DNA of 64,000 nt from Rhabditoides inermis (taxonomy: Eukaryota; Nematoda; Chromadorea; Rhabditida; Rhabditidae). Where the stretch lies: the NCBI GenBank assembly GCA_963966185.1, contig CAWZYM010000148.1, forward strand, positions 1,807,501 through 1,871,500, given 5' to 3'. The notes beneath the pieces were generated by a model, which did not search any database, was not told where the DNA came from, and saw nothing but the letters and a program-made list of their open reading frames with translations. This document shows, piece by piece, positions 10,521 to 22,598 of this stretch. Both the position numbers and the translations under genes were made by a program. Each line of letters starts with the position of its first letter. Position 1 is the first letter of the stretch.

Positions 10521-11417
10521 ATGGCTGATTCGCCAGCGACCGATGCGGCCACGCCTACCGGAGCAAAGCCCACTGCGGCCACGCCCACCGTAGCCACGCC
10601 CATTTCCACTACCTCACAGGTACTAATAAAACATGTTTTATAGGAACACGATACAGGCCACGCCCACCGCGGCCACGCCCTCTGCGCCGAGGGACGACCC
10701 TGCCTCTCGCACTCTGGCCGCGCTCCGGGACTGTGTGTGCAACGAGAAGTGGCTGTGCGGGAGACTGGTCGCCCGACTCGCGCCCTTCACGCAGAGGGAC
10801 AGGGATACGGTACGTACCGTAATCATAAGTTGTACTGTACCTACCGTATCCGCAGACCGCCGCACTAGTCGCCCTGTTCGTGGTGATCTGGTGTGTGACT
10901 CCCGCGGGTCGATTCCTCGCCAATTCCCTCCTCATCTTCTATCCACTCGTCATCCTCGCCAAGTACCCAGATGAGCTGCCCGAAGATATGACAAAGCTCG
11001 GAATATACGCGTAAGTACGGTAGTTTTGATGGGGATACTGTAACTAAGACTAGGATACTATACTTTGAATAGCTGGGACACTGTATCCGATTTCAGCTTG
11101 CTCTTCGCGATAACGACGTACAACGACACGAACATCGACGACGTGCCGGGATACTATGTGTACAAGGTCAGGGGGCGGGGCATGACGGGGCGGAGCTTCA
11201 TTTCAACTTCAGGTTGTGCTGCACTGTCTCATCTTCCTGCAGCCCTACGACAACGTGCAGACGTGAGTGCGAACAGTAACAGTTTTTAGCTATGTACAGT
11301 AACCTACTACAGTAACCCAGTCGTTTACTACAGTAATCCGGTTTCAGTGACGCCTCGTTCATCTCTCCCACAGTCTCGCCGTCGGCCCGCTCTCCACTCT
11401 CTCCGGGAACTAAGTGA
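10521..11417 (+). CDS. TB2/DP1/HVA22 (REEP/Yop1)-like ER membrane protein (198 aa)
   Basis: Exons 10521..10619, 10657..10809, 10856..11010, 11097..11166, 11213..11262, 11348..11417, all in phase. A Thr/Pro/Ala-rich N-terminus with repeated ATPT units is followed by an amphipathic region (LAALRDCVCNEKWLCGRLVA), two hydrophobic segments (TAALVALFVVIWCVTPAG and LLIFYPLVILAKYPDE), then KLGIYALLFAITTYNDTN and PGYYVYKVVLHCLIFLQPY. The order FYP, a charged turn, a hydrophobic hairpin, and YYVYK..L.FLQP fits the TB2/DP1/HVA22 family, which shapes tubular ER, but it is divergent. Probable second gene of an operon. AATAAA at 11452. Confidence 0.7.
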
Positions 11418-11451
11418 AGAGACTACTCAATGTGTTGTGTTTTTTTTTCGA

Positions 11452-11457
11452 AATAAA
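11452..11457 (+). terminator. polyadenylation signal of the TB2-like gene
   Basis: AATAAA 34 bp after the stop codon. Confidence 0.6.
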
Positions 11458-11718
11458 AAATGAAAATATGTACCTGTCGAGTGACTGTGAGAGTGAGTCG
11501 AGTTCATCCCATGATGAGGAAAAAAAGATGAACAGAGATTTGGGATTTTTTGTTACATCAAACAGCGTGTGTGGAGGACGGCGTCGGTTGCATTGCTTCG
11601 GTTGACTCGCATGCTAATCAGGCCAAGTCGCTGCCGTCAAGATGCTAATTCTCCAAGACATGCGTATGCGTTGTTGTGCAGAAACTCGGTAATCATGAAA
11701 ATAAGGCGACTACAATCC

Positions 11719-11841
11719 CGAGGTGGATTGCCACACCACAACGGCTGGGTGCTTTTTGCAGGATTGGTTAATTCCTAAGCGGTTTGAACCAGCGACCGTT
11801 AGGTTTAGAGACGAACGCTCTATCCACCGAGCCGCGCCCCC
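11719..11841 (-). mobile_element. tRNA-derived SINE, copy 2 (3'-truncated)
   Basis: Reverse complement of the SINE head: box A and B regions and the GTGGTGTGGCAATCCAC body are present, but the tail is missing. The 5' end again begins GGGGGCGCGGCTC. Confidence 0.75.
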
Positions 11842-12075
11842 GGCAATGTTCAAGATACATTTCAAGGTCGCATTCTTTAGCGCCACTCTGGGAGTGGGTC
11901 GGTCAGGAATTTCTGTCAGAGAACGTTTCTTGGATTCAATCAACAATTTTGAATAGAATCTGTAAAAAGATTTATCGTTATGAAAAGATTTATATAATAA
12001 TGATCAAGTGTATCGAGTCAGCTATGCAATGTGTGTGCGAGTATGTTGGGCTTGTCTGGTCGGCAGGGTGTGGGT

Positions 12076-14391
12076 CTAAGGGGTGATGAGAAGAGCGCGA
12101 GTATCGCCCTCACTCGAAACTGCCAACAACACCTGACGAGATGTGAGAGAGTTAGAGAGAGAGAGAGAGAGAGAAAGCAGTCGTGATGAATACTCACGTT
12201 CTTGTAGCATGTGAGCTGGTGATAGGGTCCTTTACGGAGAGATGGCAGCGCTTGCCACGAACCATCTACATACATCTGACGAGGGAGGTGTTATAGGTTA
12301 ACGTGTTCATTCGGGAATGTTCACCTCTCATGTCAGGTGATAACGATTGACTATAACATTTATCTGCATAGATAGATACAGGATAAAAGGTTACGCCACA
12401 CACACGCGTTTGTCCGCCACACGCGTCCGCCACACCTATCACACTCTTCTCTCGCCCTTCGGGCTCGCCTCTCTTGCTCGGTCTCTGACCCCGCCTCCTG
12501 CGCACTCACTCGCGCATTACACATCAGCTACACATATACATGACAAGGTCCTCCACTCGGATTTACAATCTGAAGGCATCATTCGAAAGCTCTTGATCTC
12601 CTTGACAACATATCAAAAATTCAGCTGCCCTCGTGTCCATTAAAGTACCGTAATCTTCGTTTGAAGTTGAGACCAGATTACTGTGTTTTGTAATACGTAT
12701 GTTGCACTATTCCTTCCGGAGTGAGTCCCTAATAGTTATAGAAGACTATAGCTTTCATAAAAACTTTGAAATATGAGATTTCATCGATTTAGAGCCGAGT
12801 TATGGTCAAAAACGTCAATGACTGCTTCCAGCGAGTGTCCGAACTTTGAAATTTTTGACTGTTACGTTCTATGTAAAGTATGCCCAAACCGAAACGAGGG
12901 CAGCTGATTTTTCGATTTGTTAAACAGTAGGTCAAGAGCTTTTAAATTCTACCTAATGAAGTAAATCCCAGTGGAGGACCTATAACACCTCCTTCGTGAA
13001 ATATATCTCTCTCTCTCCTTCTCTCTCCCCCCCCCCTCTCTCTCTCTCTCAATCTCTCTCTCTAACATACGTCGAGATTGCACTTCCATCCGTTGCTGTA
13101 GACGCTTCCTCCGCCGGTAGCAACCAGCAACGGCCCACAGCCAGTCACACCGCACGACTGCTCTCTAGCCTGTGCACATTCTCTCTCTCCTTTTCCTTTC
13201 GCTCTCTCTCCCTCTCCCTCCCTCCCTCCCCCTCTCTATCTCCCTCCACTCCCCCCTCTCTCTCTTCCTCCCTCCCTCCCCCTCTCTCTACCTCGGGAAG
13301 AGCGGGTCCGTTGGTCCACTGGCGAGTTTCCGGGTGGAACACCCTCACATGTTCGAACCCTGCTCCCACAGCGGCGAGTCGTCCGTTCCACTCCAGCAAC
13401 TCCATATATGACCCGTCGTCTCCGTGTTCCTGCGGACGCGCCCGGCCCAGCAGACGCCAACCCGCGTCTACAATCTCTTATTCTCTGACCCTGACGAGAA
13501 GAGGCCTCATTAATCTCACACGGGCAGCCCACGCACTTGTGGTGGTACAGCAATAGTGCAGCCACTTCAAACTATCGACGAGAGGCACAGAAAAACGTCG
13601 TGGTCTTCCAATCAATTCATCACTGTTCCAGAATCGCTATATCCAGATCCAGACTATCCAGCAACTGGCCTTCTTACACCAATCAACTACAGGGATGGTT
13701 GCATCGAGGCTGCTCATGTCTATACTACACACATGTACAGTGGGCAGAACAGTTGCCGCCAGTAGAGAGCGCAGATTGAACAGAGGGCGAGGCGGCAAAT
13801 ATCGATAGACATGCGAGAGCACGCGAATAAATTCACATTCAAACTTTCGCGCGCGCGCAATTTTGAAATGCGGGACGGCCGAGCGGAGTGGTGGCGGAAC
13901 TAAATGGACGCTGGACTGTATACCCCACTCGCCTGGCTGTTTCGTGTCGAACTCGTGCAGGTATCCGCCAATGTTCATCACGTACAACCTCTCTCCCACA
14001 CACGCAGACGTATGGAAGCGCCTAGAATACAAGCAGATCGCAGCGTTCATCCGGAATCGCGATATAGTGTGATAGCGGGTCGGAATGCCTGTGTTCATAG
14101 GTTAGGTGGGAGTGACCGAAATCGAATGAACTGCTTGAAACGGTATTCTTCCTGGTAATTAGAGAAGAGACGACGCGAAACGCACATGTCCCTCGGTCCG
14201 GCGTCCCATTCAACGTCCGAATCCACGTGTACTTCACTCCACAGACGGGTCGAGTCGTCGTACGATTGCACCACGATCCTGGAACATCCGGATAGAGAAG
14301 AGGACAAGGACGAGATAACAATTCTCCGGATGAATATATGATTCTCTGACGAGAGAGGAAGAGGCGAGGGTGGGAGAGGGAGGGAGGGAGG

Positions 14392-14447
<56 letters not shown>

Positions 14448-16369
14448 AGAGAGAGGGGGGAGGGACTGGGAGAGAGAGAGAGAGAGAGAGAGAACTGACT
14501 CGTTGTCGGTGCCGACCGCCGCGTAGAGTCGACCCTGCACATTGTACACACTCCAGTTGTCTTCCATCCACTTCCACTGCGGCACTCGCATGCGACGCCA
14601 CTCGCCTAGAAGGGGAGGCGGGGGTGAGTGGGCGGGGCTTGGCGCACCGGGCTCAGTGAGGTGGAGAGTGTAGATGGTGTCACTGCTGCAGCTCACATAC
14701 GCCACATCATCGCGGATCACCAGGTTGCCGGGGTGCTTCCTGGTGGCCTACGGTAAAGAGAAAGAGGGGGGAGAGGGGGAGAGAGAGGAGAGAAGGAGAG
14801 AGAGATGGCACCCGGGCATCTTGGGCCCATAGCTCCACTCTCGCGAGTTGACTGTCCAGAAGAGGGTAGGCGGTGGCAGGGCAGCACACAGTGCCGAGCC
14901 GATCACATCCTCAATCAATTGCATAATCATAACTGCGTTTCTCACACCAAATCTCTTATAGTAATCTGTCACATGAATGCAACGGTTTAAACGGAATGAT
15001 TGATCTCACCCTGAGTGTGTGGGTATAGAGAGCGAGGGAGGGCGGGTCGGAGAGAATGAGAGGCTGTTCCCCAACCACATCCGTCAGAAAGAGGACGTCG
15101 AGAGAGGAGAGATCGAGGAGGCGGAGTAGACTGAAGCGGAGATGAGAGAGAGAGAAAAGGAGGGAGAGAGAGAGGGAGGGAGGGAGAGGGAGGGAGAGAG
15201 GGAGAGACGTACCCGTAGAGCTCTCGCTTCCTTCCGGAATCGTGGAGCACCCAATCGATGACGAGATCGTAGCTCAACTCCCGCTCCCCACCGCCTTTAC
15301 AGTTGAAGGAATGAAGGAATGAAGGAATGAAGGAATGAAGGAATGAAGGAATGAAGGAATGAAGGAATGAAGGAATGAAGGAATGAAGGAATGAAGGAAT
15401 GAAGGAATGAAGGAATGAAGGAATGAAGGAATGAAGGAATGAAGGAATGAAGGAATGAAGGAATGAAGGAATGAAGGAATGAAGGAATGAAGGAATGAAG
15501 GAATGAAGGAATGAAGGAATGAAGGAATGAAGGAATGAAGGAATGAAGGAATGAAGGAATGAAGGAATGAAGGAATGAAGGAATGAAGGAATGAAGGAAT
15601 GAAGGAATGAAGGAATGAAGGAATGAAGGTATGAAGGAATGAAGGAATGAAGGAATGAAGGAATGAAGGAATGAAGGAATGAAGGAATGAAGGATAGAAG
15701 GAATGAAGGAAAGAAGGAATGAGGAATGAAGGAATGAAGGAATGAAGGAATGAAGGAATGAAGGAATGAAGGAATGAAGGAATGTAGGAATGAAGGAATG
15801 AAGGAATGAAGGAATGAAGGAATGAAGGAATGAAGAAATGAATGAATGAAGGAATGAAGGAATGAAGAAATGAAGGAATGAAGGAATGAAGGAATGAAGG
15901 AATGAAGGAATGAAGGAATGAAGGAATGAAGGAATGAAGGAATGAAGGAATGAAGGAATGAAGGAATGAAGGAATGAAGGAATGAAGGATAGAAGGAATG
16001 AAGGATAGAAGGAATGAAGGAACGAAGGAATGAAGGAATGAAGGAATGAAGGAATGAAGGAATGAAGGAATGAAGGAATGAAGGAATGAAGGAATGAAGG
16101 CATGAAGGCATGAAGGAATGAAGGAATGAAGAAATGAAGGAATGAAGGCATGAAGGCATGAAGGAATGAAGAAATGAAGGAATGAAGAAATGAAGGAATG
16201 AAGGAATGAAGGAATGAAGGAATGAAGAAATGAAGGAATGAAGGAAGACATACTCACCAGTCAGGATCCGAGCTACGTCATTCTTGCAGAGAGAGCGAAG
16301 GATTTCAAGGGATTCGATCAGAACACTACGGAAAAATGCAATCCCTCTCTCTCCCCCCTCCTCCTCCTC

Positions 16370-16421
<52 letters not shown>

Positions 16422-16510
16422 TCTCTCCTATTTCCTTCTCTTCCTCTTCCTCTCCCTCTTCCGCTCCCTCTCTCTTCCTCTCTCTCTCCCCCTCTCTCCC
16501 TCTCCCTCCC

Positions 16511-16564
<54 letters not shown>

Positions 16565-16919
16565 ACCCGACAGCAGCGTCTAGGAGTGGGATGGAGTGAG
16601 TGTGGATGGCGAGGCGACTCATCTCGACGCAGTTGTCAGGACGGAGGGAAGATATGAGGAGTCTGAAGAGGGGGTGGACAGTGATTGGTAATGTGGTAAG
16701 ACTAGTAATAAGGAAACGACACCGGACACCAGACACCACGACACCATGGTGTCGACACCAGAGGGTCGTGGTGTGTGTTGTCTGGTTGCATGGTGACTGG
16801 TGTGTTTTTCTATCTGCCTGGAAGTTACTCGCCCACCTCTCACAGTAAACCTTCACAGTGTCCAACTGCATAGAGTGAGCTGCAGAGAGGAGACGGGCCG
16901 ACAGAGACGGAGCTACAAC

Positions 16920-16972
<53 letters not shown>

Positions 16973-17415
16973 TCGGCTCACCGGCTCACCGATAAAGGTG
17001 TAGTCCGAAGAGTAGATGCATCTGAGCAAAGTCTCTATGACGTCTTCGTCGTAAGGCTGAAAACACAGACTACAGTTACCGAGGGAGTACAGTACCCACC
17101 AGCGTGATTCGCTTCACATTTGTGTCTTCCAGAAGACGCGCGAAGTACTCGCTGTGAGACGCGAGAATCACCCGGTCGCATGGGAACTGAGATTACGGTG
17201 TGTACAGTACCCTGCCGGAGATTACGGTATGTACAGTACCCTGCCGGCAGCACTGGCACTCACTCGAGTGGGCGTGGTTGCGGGGGCGGAGCCGGCGGGG
17301 ATCACGTCACAGTCTCTGAATCGCGCCGAACTAAAACAAGCATGCTCACCGATTGACAAACTGTTAGTCACCTTCTGAACGCTTGGATGTTTGTTCGAAA
17401 CTCTTCGTCCGCCAT
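12076..17415 (-). CDS. BTB-BACK-kelch protein, paralogue B (530 aa)
   Basis: Eighteen exons: 17415..17372, 17330..17264, 17186..17100, 17056..16990, 16912..16837, 16662..16567, 16325..16258, 15294..15213, 15130..15010, 14909..14812, 14739..14648, 14605..14500, 14278..14186, 14021..13924, 13467..13292, 13157..13071, 12275..12198, 12132..12076. BTB domain: FRDCDVIPAGS, RVILASHSEYFARLL, DEDVIETLLRCIYSS. BACK domain: RLLSAAHSMQLDTVKVYCE, LEILRSLCKNDVARIL, SYDLVIDWV. The C-terminal half carries degenerate kelch blades (SREWSYGPKMPG, RLYAAVGTDNE, RLYVMNIGGYLHEFD, GRLAAVGAGFEHVRVF, TRQWTNGPALPE). Such proteins are usually Cullin-3 substrate adaptors or actin-associated. Tandem paralogue of 17882-20928, with largely the same intron positions. 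Intron 7 holds a 0.94-kb GGAATGAA array. Confidence 0.87.
15307..16246. repeat. (GGAATGAA)n satellite array
   Basis: About 117 eight-bp units, near-perfect for the first 300 bp and with scattered variants (GAAATGAA, GGCATGAA, GGATAGAA) toward 16246. It lies wholly inside intron 7 of kelch paralogue B. Confidence 0.97.
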
Positions 17416-17881
17416 GTCAGCCAACCAATCGAGAGAAGAGGGCGGGCCGAAATGAACGCATCTTTCGTAGTTTGCGATTCAAGTAGTGGCCAGTCTCTCT
17501 AAACGACTTCGAGTTGCCTTCAAACTACTCCCGATATGCCTTGCGATACGGCTTCTGATTTGTTTTCGAATAACTTCAAATAATTCCAAACGACTTCGAA
17601 TTATGTACTTGCGATAGTCTTGCATCTGCCTTCGGGTTATTACGGATCATTGCGGATACGTTTTCGAAGAGAAGCGTCTTTAAGAAACAAGAAATTCCAA
17701 AATAAAAAAGTTTTCTAAATAACTTTTGGTATTCTATGAAAAATTTTATCGCACAAAACACGAATGCAAAACATGAGATATATGATGTAAGGTCAGTACA
17801 TGGTTCCGCGTATTAGCATACAAGTATCGAGTGTTCTTGGATATGTCGCAATCGCAATAGCAGCATCGCTTGATCGCTTGT

Positions 17882-18123
17882 TCACTCCAGACGAAGAGTC
17901 TTCGTCACTCCGTCCCCATATACTGTGTACAGCACCTGATTTACAAATGTTACAATTGAACACTTGACTTTGCTACATTAATATTAATTACATTATTAAT
18001 AGTAAACTGACGTCATCCAGAGTGGCGAGGTGACAGTCTCCGGGGCGAGAGAGAGGGGGGAGTGGGTGCCAGGTGCCGTTCAGAAGGTACTAGAAGAAGA
18101 GAAGTGAGTGAGAGAGAGAAAGA

Positions 18124-18181
<58 letters not shown>

Positions 18182-19209
18182 CACCTCGTTCTTATCCAGT
18201 TTACCGTCCGACCAGTGACAGCCACCGGCCACAACGAGGGCCTTTCTCCACGCACAAGCTCCCCCACACTCCCTCTCCTCATCCTAGAAAGGTAAAGGCG
18301 AGACTTTCGTTAGAAAATCGCTGGGCTTATGTCTTCCTTCGACCCCTCCGCAGAGTACTAACTCTCTTGAGTCGGAGGCAAGCTTTACCTTTACCTTCAT
18401 CCTTTATTTTATAGGTACATTATACGAGACAAAAGAGGTCTCTCAATTTCATATCATCCACCTTCCAACTCCAACTACCTCGTCTTTGTTTCCTCCGGCC
18501 ACGGACCACTCGCCATTGAGAGAGTCCAGAACACGCACCTGGGAGGGGAATAATAGGGGGAAGGAGAGAGAGAGGGGGAGGGAGAGAGGGGAGGGGAGGG
18601 GGACAAGGGAAAGGGAAAGGGAACTGACGAGAGGTTTGTCTCCACCAATGGCGCACAGCCGGGAGTCGACTTCGACCAGAACTGCCTCCAGGGGGTACTC
18701 CTCAAATGGACTCGGGCACAGAAGAGACCAGCCCGCGTCTGTCATATCTCTCTCCCTCTATTTATCTTTCTTTCTCTCTCAATCTTTCTATATTTCTTCT
18801 CCCTCCTTCGCTCTCCCCCTTCTTTTTTTCTTTTTTTCTCTCTCTCCCTCTTTCTCTCTCGTACCGGGGTGGTTGACGTCGAGTTGGTAGATGCATCCCT
18901 TCCTCTCCACGAGCAGCTTGGAGTGAAACCGACCGGTCAGCGAGAAGTACCTGCGAACAAGATTACTGTCAAAGAGTGGGGAAGAGAGAGGGAGAGGGGG
19001 TAGAGAGAGAAAGAGAGAAAGAAAGAGAGGGAGAGAGTGGGAGAGGGAGGTAGAGAGAGGGACAGAGAGAGGGAGAGGGGGAGAGAGAAAAAGACAGTGG
19101 AAATGTCGCACTCACGACTCCTCATCGCTATCATACTTGTCCTTGCGCACCTCCTTCCAAGTCTCCGCGTCGGCATCGAACTCGTGAACATGCACACTGC
19201 AATATCCAA

Positions 19210-19257
<48 letters not shown>

Positions 19258-19809
19258 TCTCTCTGCTTACGTGAACTCGTCCTTGGCGATGGAGTACATC
19301 TTTCCGTCGATGTGATGCAGCCAGTATCCCGTGTCCATCATATCCAGAGGTCCCTCGATCAGTCGCCACTTGCCTAAAGGGATTGGTGGGGGAAGTGCTC
19401 AGGGTGACGTACCCTCGCACGGCTGAAGCGCCCAGATCTTGTAGTGACAGCCAGCGTAGACGACCCCCCTTCCACTGTCCACAGTCAGGTTCGAGGTGAA
19501 GCGGCTGGATGATACAACTGATGAGAGAGAGAGAGAGAGAGGGGGGGGAGAGCGTACGAGGGAAGTCGCGGTGCGTCGGTCCACTCTCCGACGGTCACCG
19601 GCCAAGCATGCGGCGCGGCGCGGACACGAGAGCATACAGGAGCCGTCTGCAACAACCATCAATCCATTACACATGCAATGCACGCACCTCGAGTTCCCTG
19701 CTGTAAGAGAGTGGCACACACGACTCGTGAAAGACAATCGACGAGAGAAACTCGCGAGACAGACACGACCAGCGCACCAGTGAGAGGGCACTGTGAAGGC
19801 GGAAAGTGA

Positions 19810-19842
<33 letters not shown>

Positions 19843-20323
19843 GAGAGGGGGGAGAGAGAGAGGGAGGGAGAAAGAGAGAGACAGGAAGAGAGAGACCCTA
19901 CCTCTTCTTGTCCTCATCACTCCTCGTCTCGGCCCGCAGCCAGGCCACCACGCACCTGTACACCCATTCCTCGCAGCAACGAAGACGAGCGTTTGAAAGG
20001 TTCACATTGGAAGCTAATCAGCTATTGATAAGCTAATCGATAAGCTGTACTACATGTGTAGAGTACCTGTGAGGATCGCCGTCAGATCTCGCAGCGAGAG
20101 AGCGCCGAGAGAGGCACACTCGCTCACACACCTGCTCGGCAATCGATCGATAATCAATCGATACCCACCTGATATGTGTGACAGCAGCGGCGACAGCGAA
20201 TTGGCGAAGGAGGGTGCATGTGTATCGGGATGCGAAGGGGAGGAGAGAGAGACAGAAGTCGGGGGTGGCATAGCCAATGAGAGATGAGATCAGCCACCTG
20301 AAATGCATATGTATCCTACACAC

Positions 20324-20383
<60 letters not shown>

Positions 20384-20928
20384 TACCTCTGACACTCCTC
20401 CTTCAACCGCAGCAGTCCAACAAAGTCGGCAGCAACGACGAGACGCGTCACCAGATCAGCATCTGGACACAGACTACGGTAGCTACACCCCCCCCCCCCA
20501 ACACTCACCGAGGTTTACGGTGCGCGTGTAGCAGTAGTGGATGAGTGTCTCGACGACGTCAGCATCAAAGTGCTGAACGGAGAGGGTACTGTACCCCATC
20601 TACAGTACACCCACCAGCACGATTCTGCTGCGGGCGTGTTCTGTGTAGGAGGGAGTGAGGGCGGCGGAAAAGAAGAAACAGGCAGAGGCGAGGACAAGGC
20701 GGTGGCAGAGGAACTGACAGGATGTGATATATCGGACAGACACTCAGACACAGACAGACACACTCACAGTCACAGTGGCCGTCGCTCCCACCGCCACCAC
20801 CTCCACATCGCAGAACGAGCCGGTCCTGAACGGAATGAGGTATACGGTAGATGTTAGTACCAGGTTTACGGTAGATAGTAGTACCTGCGAATAGCATCCA
20901 AGCCGACAGCGAGTTTGGAAAGGACCAT
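17882..20928 (-). CDS. BTB-BACK-kelch protein, paralogue A (485 aa)
   Basis: Eighteen exons: 20928..20885, 20825..20768, 20713..20615, 20572..20509, 20462..20387, 20297..20169, 20131..20067, 20013..19902, 19646..19599, 19504..19413, 19373..19271, 19196..19116, 18950..18865, 18738..18629, 18538..18479, 18283..18185, 18089..18012, 17935..17882. BTB: KLAVGLDAIRRTGSFCDVEV, CHRLVLASACFFFSAAL, HFDADVVETLIHYCYTR. BACK: TRLVVAADFVGLLRLKEEC, LSLRDLTAIL, EEWVYRCVVAWLRAE. Kelch-like blades: GVVYAGCHYKIWALQP, GYWLHHIDGKMYSIAKDEF, VHVHEFDAETWKE-type, LCAIGGDKPL, ALVVAGGCHWSDG. Start at MVLSKL is the first in-frame ATG after an upstream stop. Probable Cullin-3 adaptor or cytoskeletal partner; many blades lack the double glycine, so substrate cannot be guessed. 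Confidence 0.88.
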
Positions 20929-21082
20929 GTGGGGAGGAAGAGGAAGAAAGGTAGCGTCACCCCACCGCTTCCCACTGGAGTACACGCCACAATGACACTA
21001 TGACAGTTTGAAACACATGCAAATCACGAATGAGAACATTGCTAAAAAAAAGTTGAGTGATTATTAGACAGCGCAAGCAACT
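20929..21082. promoter_or_regulatory. upstream region of kelch paralogue A
   Basis: Short AT-rich region between the kelch start and a SINE. No TATA box recognised. Confidence 0.3.
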
Positions 21083-21360
21083 CCGCTCTCATCAGTAAAT
21101 AGAGCAATCGTCTCTCAATCTCACGGTCGCTGGTTCTATCCCACTCGTAGTCAACCATTCTTGCGAAATTGTCCCAGCCACTAGCATTGTGGCAATCACT
21201 CTTTTGGCAACCAGATGGCTTCACAACACCATCTACGGACTCATGAACGGAAGTCCATCCAACCCAACCTTCCTCTGCTGACGTCGTAGTAATTGCAAGA
21301 ACAGCAAGAACCCGATGTTCTCGCCTAGAAGAACCCCGGATTCAACCAGCTAACCAAAAC
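21083..21360 (+). mobile_element. tRNA-derived SINE, copy 3
   Basis: Shares TCGTCTCTCAATCTCACGGT, box B (one mismatch), the body with ACACCATCTACGGACTC, and the tail CCCCGGATTCAACCAGCTAA with copy 1. More diverged in box A. Confidence 0.78.
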
Positions 21361-22299
21361 CATTTTATTAGTTGAGAAACAGTGATTATTGACACTTGGG
21401 CCCGTGCTTACCGCTTCATAGGTCTCATCGATGACCCTATATCAGAGTGCAACATGCAAAATCCTTTTCCTCACAACCTTTCCATTTTAGTTTTTGCCAA
21501 AAACTTTGAACTAAATTTTTTTCCCTGAAATCCTGAAAATCAGTTCGATTTTGATGTTGCAAAGGTATTTCACTCAGAAGGATGAGGATTTCATCAACTC
21601 GGCACATTACATATCTCTCATATAATTCTAGGTAATTTCAGGGCGGTCTTCCCTCTCTTCTTTCCTAAACCGGGTCACTCTCCGCTGAATTTGAATATCT
21701 TCTCTCATTCATTTCCGCCTCGCTGTCTGCGCTCTCTCGCTCTCGCGCCACAGGTGCGACAAGGTCACTCGTTATGCAAGGTGGGCCCATGCGACTATCG
21801 ATTCACCTGTTTCACTTTGTTTACTTGTTTACTTGTTCACCCGTGTCACTTTCACTCTCATTATTCCCACGGTTGTCAGTAGCAACCTGCTAATCCATTT
21901 GTTGACGCATCGATCCGGAGAATGCGTACAATGGGTAATTATGCAGATTCTCGCGCGCGAACGCACTCTCTCACCTGTTGTATCGATCCGCCAGTCGGCT
22001 GGCACTTCAATCAATAAGTGGCCATTGATCGATTTGTCCTCTCTCAGGTGTGGAACGAATGAACAATCGCGTGAATTCCGGTTTTTCTCACTTCACTTTC
22101 TGACCGCCGGAGAAACACGTGTGTTCTGAAAGTGGCGTTACTTGTACTTACTCTCATATATTTTGTATAACTGTAGCGTGTTATGAATGGTAAATCATGT
22201 TCTCTCTCTATGCAATGTCATAATAGGATTGCATTCAATGGGTTGGGATTTGCACGTGGTTATTGTGGTATTATGGATTATGGTCCTCTCTCCTCTCTC

Positions 22300-22345
<46 letters not shown>

Positions 22346-22598
22346 TCTCCCTCCACCCCCGCACTATATTGTCATGGCAATGTTGCAATTCGTACGTTCA
22401 CCCCCACAGATTCCCACACCCTAAACTCAAATCGATCCCGTTTACCAGTTGTTTGCTCGTTCCAATTCCGTTGGTGCATCATTTTTCGTCCACCATTCAA
22501 CGTGCCATTATATTCGGGTCGCTCATGTTTTCACAACCACCCCCCCCCTGTGTTCTCGCGGACACTGTTGTTTGTGGCTGATAGATTCCATTCAGAAT
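21361..22598. other. upstream region of the claudin-like pair
   Basis: 1.2 kb without a supported exon. Contains direct GTTTACTTGTTTACTTG repeats near 21820, and a CT tract at 22295-22345. TTCCATTCAG at 22595 ends three bases before the ATG and looks like a trans-splice acceptor. Confidence 0.45.

Noticed and set aside
14987..16257. Long open frames of repeated HSFIPSFL on the minus strand
   Set aside because: They are translation of the GGAATGAA array within a kelch intron; flanking exons splice around it in phase.
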